Shown here: positions 61,855 to 64,000 of the stretch, in pieces
Layout of the letters: every line of letters begins with the position of its first letter
Numbering within the stretch: position 1 is the stretch's first letter
NCBI RefSeq assembly: GCF_000019725.1
Contig: NC_010505.1
Location: forward strand, 4,882,001-4,946,000
DNA length: 64,000 nucleotides
From: Methylobacterium radiotolerans JCM 2831
Lineage (GTDB): Bacteria > Pseudomonadota > Alphaproteobacteria > Rhizobiales > Beijerinckiaceae
Reading direction: 5' to 3'
Notes under the pieces: model-generated
Told to the model about the DNA's origin: nothing
The model's input: only the letters and a program-made list of their open reading frames with translations
The model's database searches: none
Program-made: the position numbers and the translations under genes

Positions 61855-64000
61855 TCATTCGCCGGTCAGGGCCGCCTTGGTGCGGGACCACCAGCCGGCG
61901 CGCTTCGGCCGATCCGGGTCGGACGGGGGCGTCAGCACGATCGCCACGGGCTCGGGCGCCGGCTCGGCGGGGGTGGCCTCGGGCGACGCGGGCTCGGGCG
62001 ACGGGGCTTCGGCCTGCTGGCCGACGCTCGCCCGGTCGGCCGCCGGCGCCGCGGACTCGGCCGGCGCCACCGGCAGGTCCACCGCGGTCTCGGCGTCGGC
62101 GGCCGGTGCCGGCGCCGATCCGACCGCCTCGGCCACCGCCTCAGCGCTCACCGGCTCCTCCGCCGACAGGGCGACGACGTCGCCCGCGGCCTCCGAAGCG
62201 TCGTCCGTCGCGGACGCGTCGCGGGAGCGGCCCTCGCTGCGCCCGCGCCCGCCGCGGCGTCCGCGGCGACGGCGACGGCCGCCCTCGTCCTCGGACCGGG
62301 CCGCCTCGTCCGAACCGGCCACCGTCTCGTCGGCGTCGCCGGCCTCCGCGGCGACGGCCGCGGCGGGGGCCTCGGTCCCGGCCGGCTGCTCGCCGTCCCA
62401 GTCCCCGTCGCCTCTCTCCGCGTCCGAACGGGCGCCGTCCTGCGGGTCGTCCTGCGAGTCGTCCTGATCGTCGTCGCCGCGATCGTCCTCGGCGCGGCCC
62501 TCCTCGCCGCGGCCCTCCTGGCGACCGCCGCGCCGCCGGCGGCGGCGGCGGCGGCGACGGCCCTCGCCGTCCTCGCGCGACCCGTCCTCGCGGGCCTCGG
62601 CCCGGCCCTCGTCGGCCTCGCCCTCGGATTCCGTCTCGGCCTCGGCCTCGTCGGCCTCCTCGTCCTCGTCGTCGAACTCCATCGCGGGCGAGATCGCCTG
62701 GGCGCGCACGCCCGTCACCGGGCCCTCCGCCCGCTGGGCCGGCTCGCCGCGGTCGAGCTGGAACGGGGTGGTGGCCGCCAGCCGCTCGTCGGCCGCGATC
62801 GTGATCGTCACGCCGAAGCGCACCTCGAGCTCGCGCAGGTGCCCGCGCTTCTGGTTGAGGATGTAGAGCGCGATCTCGGTGCGGGTGCGCAGGACGAGGT
62901 TGTGCGAGGCCGACTTGAGCAGCACCTCCTCGATCGAGCGCAGGATGTGCAGGGCCACCGACGCGGTGGCGCGCACGAAGCCCGAGCCGCCGCAATGGGC
63001 GCAGGGGATCGAGGAGGATTCGAGCACGCCCGTGCGGATCCGCTGGCGGCTCATCTCCAGCAGGCCGAACGGCGAGATCCGGCCGACCTGGATGCGCGCC
63101 CGGTCGTTCTTCAGGCACTCGTTGAGCTTCTTCTCGACGGCGCGGTTGTTCCGCTTCTCCTCCATGTCGATGAAGTCGATGACGATCAGGCCCGCGAGGT
63201 CGCGCAGCCGCAGCTGGCGGGCGACCTCCTCGGCGGCCTCCAGGTTCGTCTTGAGGGCGGTGTCCTCGATGTCGTGCTCGCGGGTGGCGCGGCCGGAGTT
63301 GACGTCGATCGAGACCAGCGCCTCGGTCGGGTTGATCACGAGGTAGCCGCCGGATTTCAGCGAGACGTGCGTGGAGAACATCGCGTCGAGCTGCTGCTCG
63401 ACGCCGAAGCGGGCGAAGATCGGCGTCGAGTCGCGGTAGGGCTTCACGACCTTGGACTGGCCGGGCATCAGCATCCGCATGAAGTCCTTGGCCTCGCGGT
63501 AGGCGTCCTCACCGGCGACCAGAACCTCGTCCAGATCCTTGTTGTAGAGGTCGCGGATGGCGCGCTTGATCAGCGAGCCCTCCTCGTAGACCAGCGCCGG
63601 GGCCATGGAGGTCAGGGTCAGCTCCCGGACCGACTCCCACAGCCGCATCAGGTACTCGAAATCGCGGGCGATCTCGGGCTTGGAGCGCGAGGCGCCGGCG
63701 GTGCGCAGGATGACGCCCATCCCCTCGGGCACCTCCAGGTCCTGCACGACCTCCTTGAGGCGCTTGCGGTCGGCCGCCGAGGTGATCTTGCGGGAGATGC
63801 CGCCGCCGCGGCCCGTGTTGGGCATCAGCACCGAGTAGCGGCCGGCGAGCGACAGGTAGGTGGTGAGCGCCGCGCCCTTCGTGCCGCGCTCCTCCTTGAC
63901 GACCTGCACCAGGATGATCTGGCGGCGCTTGATCACCTCCTGGATCTTGTACTGGCGGCGGTAGTGGCGCGGACGCTCGGGGATCTCGGCCAGCGCGTCG
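61855..64000 (-). CDS. rne: Ribonuclease E/G, 5' end beyond the window
   Basis: C-terminal about 715 residues of a large RNase E/G. The first codons and most of the S1 domain lie to the right of the window. The S1/5'-sensor part ends with RLWESVRELT; the DNase-I-like catalytic core has VSIDVNSGRATREHDIEDTA and IVIDFIDMEEKRNNRAVEKKL with the metal-binding aspartates. The Zn-link has CAHCGGSG (CxxC). The C-terminal 300 residues are unusual: an acidic stretch followed by arginine-rich (RRRRRRRRRGGRQ-type) and alanine/proline-rich regions, the scaffold for degradosome partners. Stop at 61855. Its 3' end is 171 bp from the chemoreceptor gene. Confidence 0.95.
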   Translation of the reverse strand, partial: DALAEIPERPRHYRRQYKIQEVIKRRQIILVQVVKEERGTKGAALTTYLSLAGRYSVLMPNTGRGGGISRKITSAADRKRLKEVVQDLEVPEGMGVILRTAGASRSKPEIARDFEYLMRLWESVRELTLTSMAPALVYEEGSLIKRAIRDLYNKDLDEVLVAGEDAYREAKDFMRMLMPGQSKVVKPYRDSTPIFARFGVEQQLDAMFSTHVSLKSGGYLVINPTEALVSIDVNSGRATREHDIEDTALKTNLEAAEEVARQLRLRDLAGLIVIDFIDMEEKRNNRAVEKKLNECLKNDRARIQVGRISPFGLLEMSRQRIRTGVLESSSIPCAHCGGSGFVRATASVALHILRSIEEVLLKSASHNLVLRTRTEIALYILNQKRGHLRELEVRFGVTITIAADERLAATTPFQLDRGEPAQRAEGPVTGVRAQAISPAMEFDDEDEEADEAEAETESEGEADEGRAEAREDGSREDGEGRRRRRRRRRRGGRQEGRGEEGRAEDDRGDDDQDDSQDDPQDGARSDAERGDGDWDGEQPAGTEAPAAAVAAEAGDADETVAGSDEAARSEDEGGRRRRRGRRGGRGRSEGRSRDASATDDASEAAGDVVALSAEEPVSAEAVAEAVGSAPAPAADAETAVDLPVAPAESAAPAADRASVGQQAEAPSPEPASPEATPAEPAPEPVAIVLTPPSDPDRPKRAGWWSRTKAALTGE

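Overview
The window is about 64 kb of very GC-rich (around 70%) chromosomal DNA. Gene families, codon use (third positions almost all G or C) and neighbourhoods suggest an alphaproteobacterium of the Methylobacterium/Methylorubrum group in the Hyphomicrobiales. Supporting signs are two DUF6894 proteins, a succinoglycan-like exo gene set, an IscU-like scaffold without its third cysteine, and an exact ParB-binding parS palindrome. The species call is inference; no rRNA or tRNA gene was found.

Layout. (1) 78-1679: a membrane-bound SpoIIE-type phosphatase, possibly cut at its N terminus by the window edge. (2) 2102-7430: a complete haem-uptake locus, hemP-hmuTUV plus a TonB-dependent receptor. 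(3) 7437-42497: a 35-kb surface-polysaccharide region. It holds homologues of the succinoglycan proteins ExoM, ExoO (two), ExoY, ExoK, ExoP, ExoF and ExoA, a UDP-glucose dehydrogenase, an acyltransferase, a LuxR-type regulator with a degenerate receiver domain and other glycosyltransferases. It also holds a tightly overlapping six-gene cassette, starting from one promoter, that looks able to make and attach an amino sugar (hexapeptide acetyltransferase, Gfo/Idh oxidoreductase, two DegT aminotransferases, SDR epimerase, deacetylase) and ends in a glycosyltransferase. A Wzm/Wzt-type ABC exporter, a Wzx-type flippase and a CelD-like acyltransferase complete it. A phosphoglycerate mutase (gpmI) is embedded. 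No Wzy-type polymerase was recognised. (4) 42433-54981: housekeeping and small genes, including SelO, TrmL, a PRC-barrel protein, SCO1, PilZ, PAS, rhomboid, CBS, PhoD, patatin, HisI, FolE and an Fe-S scaffold. (5) 54986-55350: yidD and a perfect parS site. (6) 55494-59751: a four-carbon acid-sugar (threonate/erythronate-type) catabolic locus with a DUF1537 kinase, a PdxA2-like dehydrogenase, a FadR-type GntR regulator and a KdgT-like permease read divergently. (7) 59874-64000: two small DUF proteins, a soluble chemoreceptor and the C-terminal part of RNase E/G, which runs off the right edge.

How the genes fit together. The exo region can supply UDP-glucuronate, prime an undecaprenyl carrier (ExoY), extend the repeat unit with at least seven glycosyltransferases, decorate it, and export it through ExoP/ExoF or the ABC exporter. 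The LuxR regulator and the small duplicated proteins in the middle of the region are the likeliest local regulators. The most interesting leads are the hybrid export machinery without a visible polymerase, the pseudo-receiver regulator with a shared ACTACGTA-type dyad, the duplicated pair of unknown small proteins, the parS site and the acid-sugar locus.
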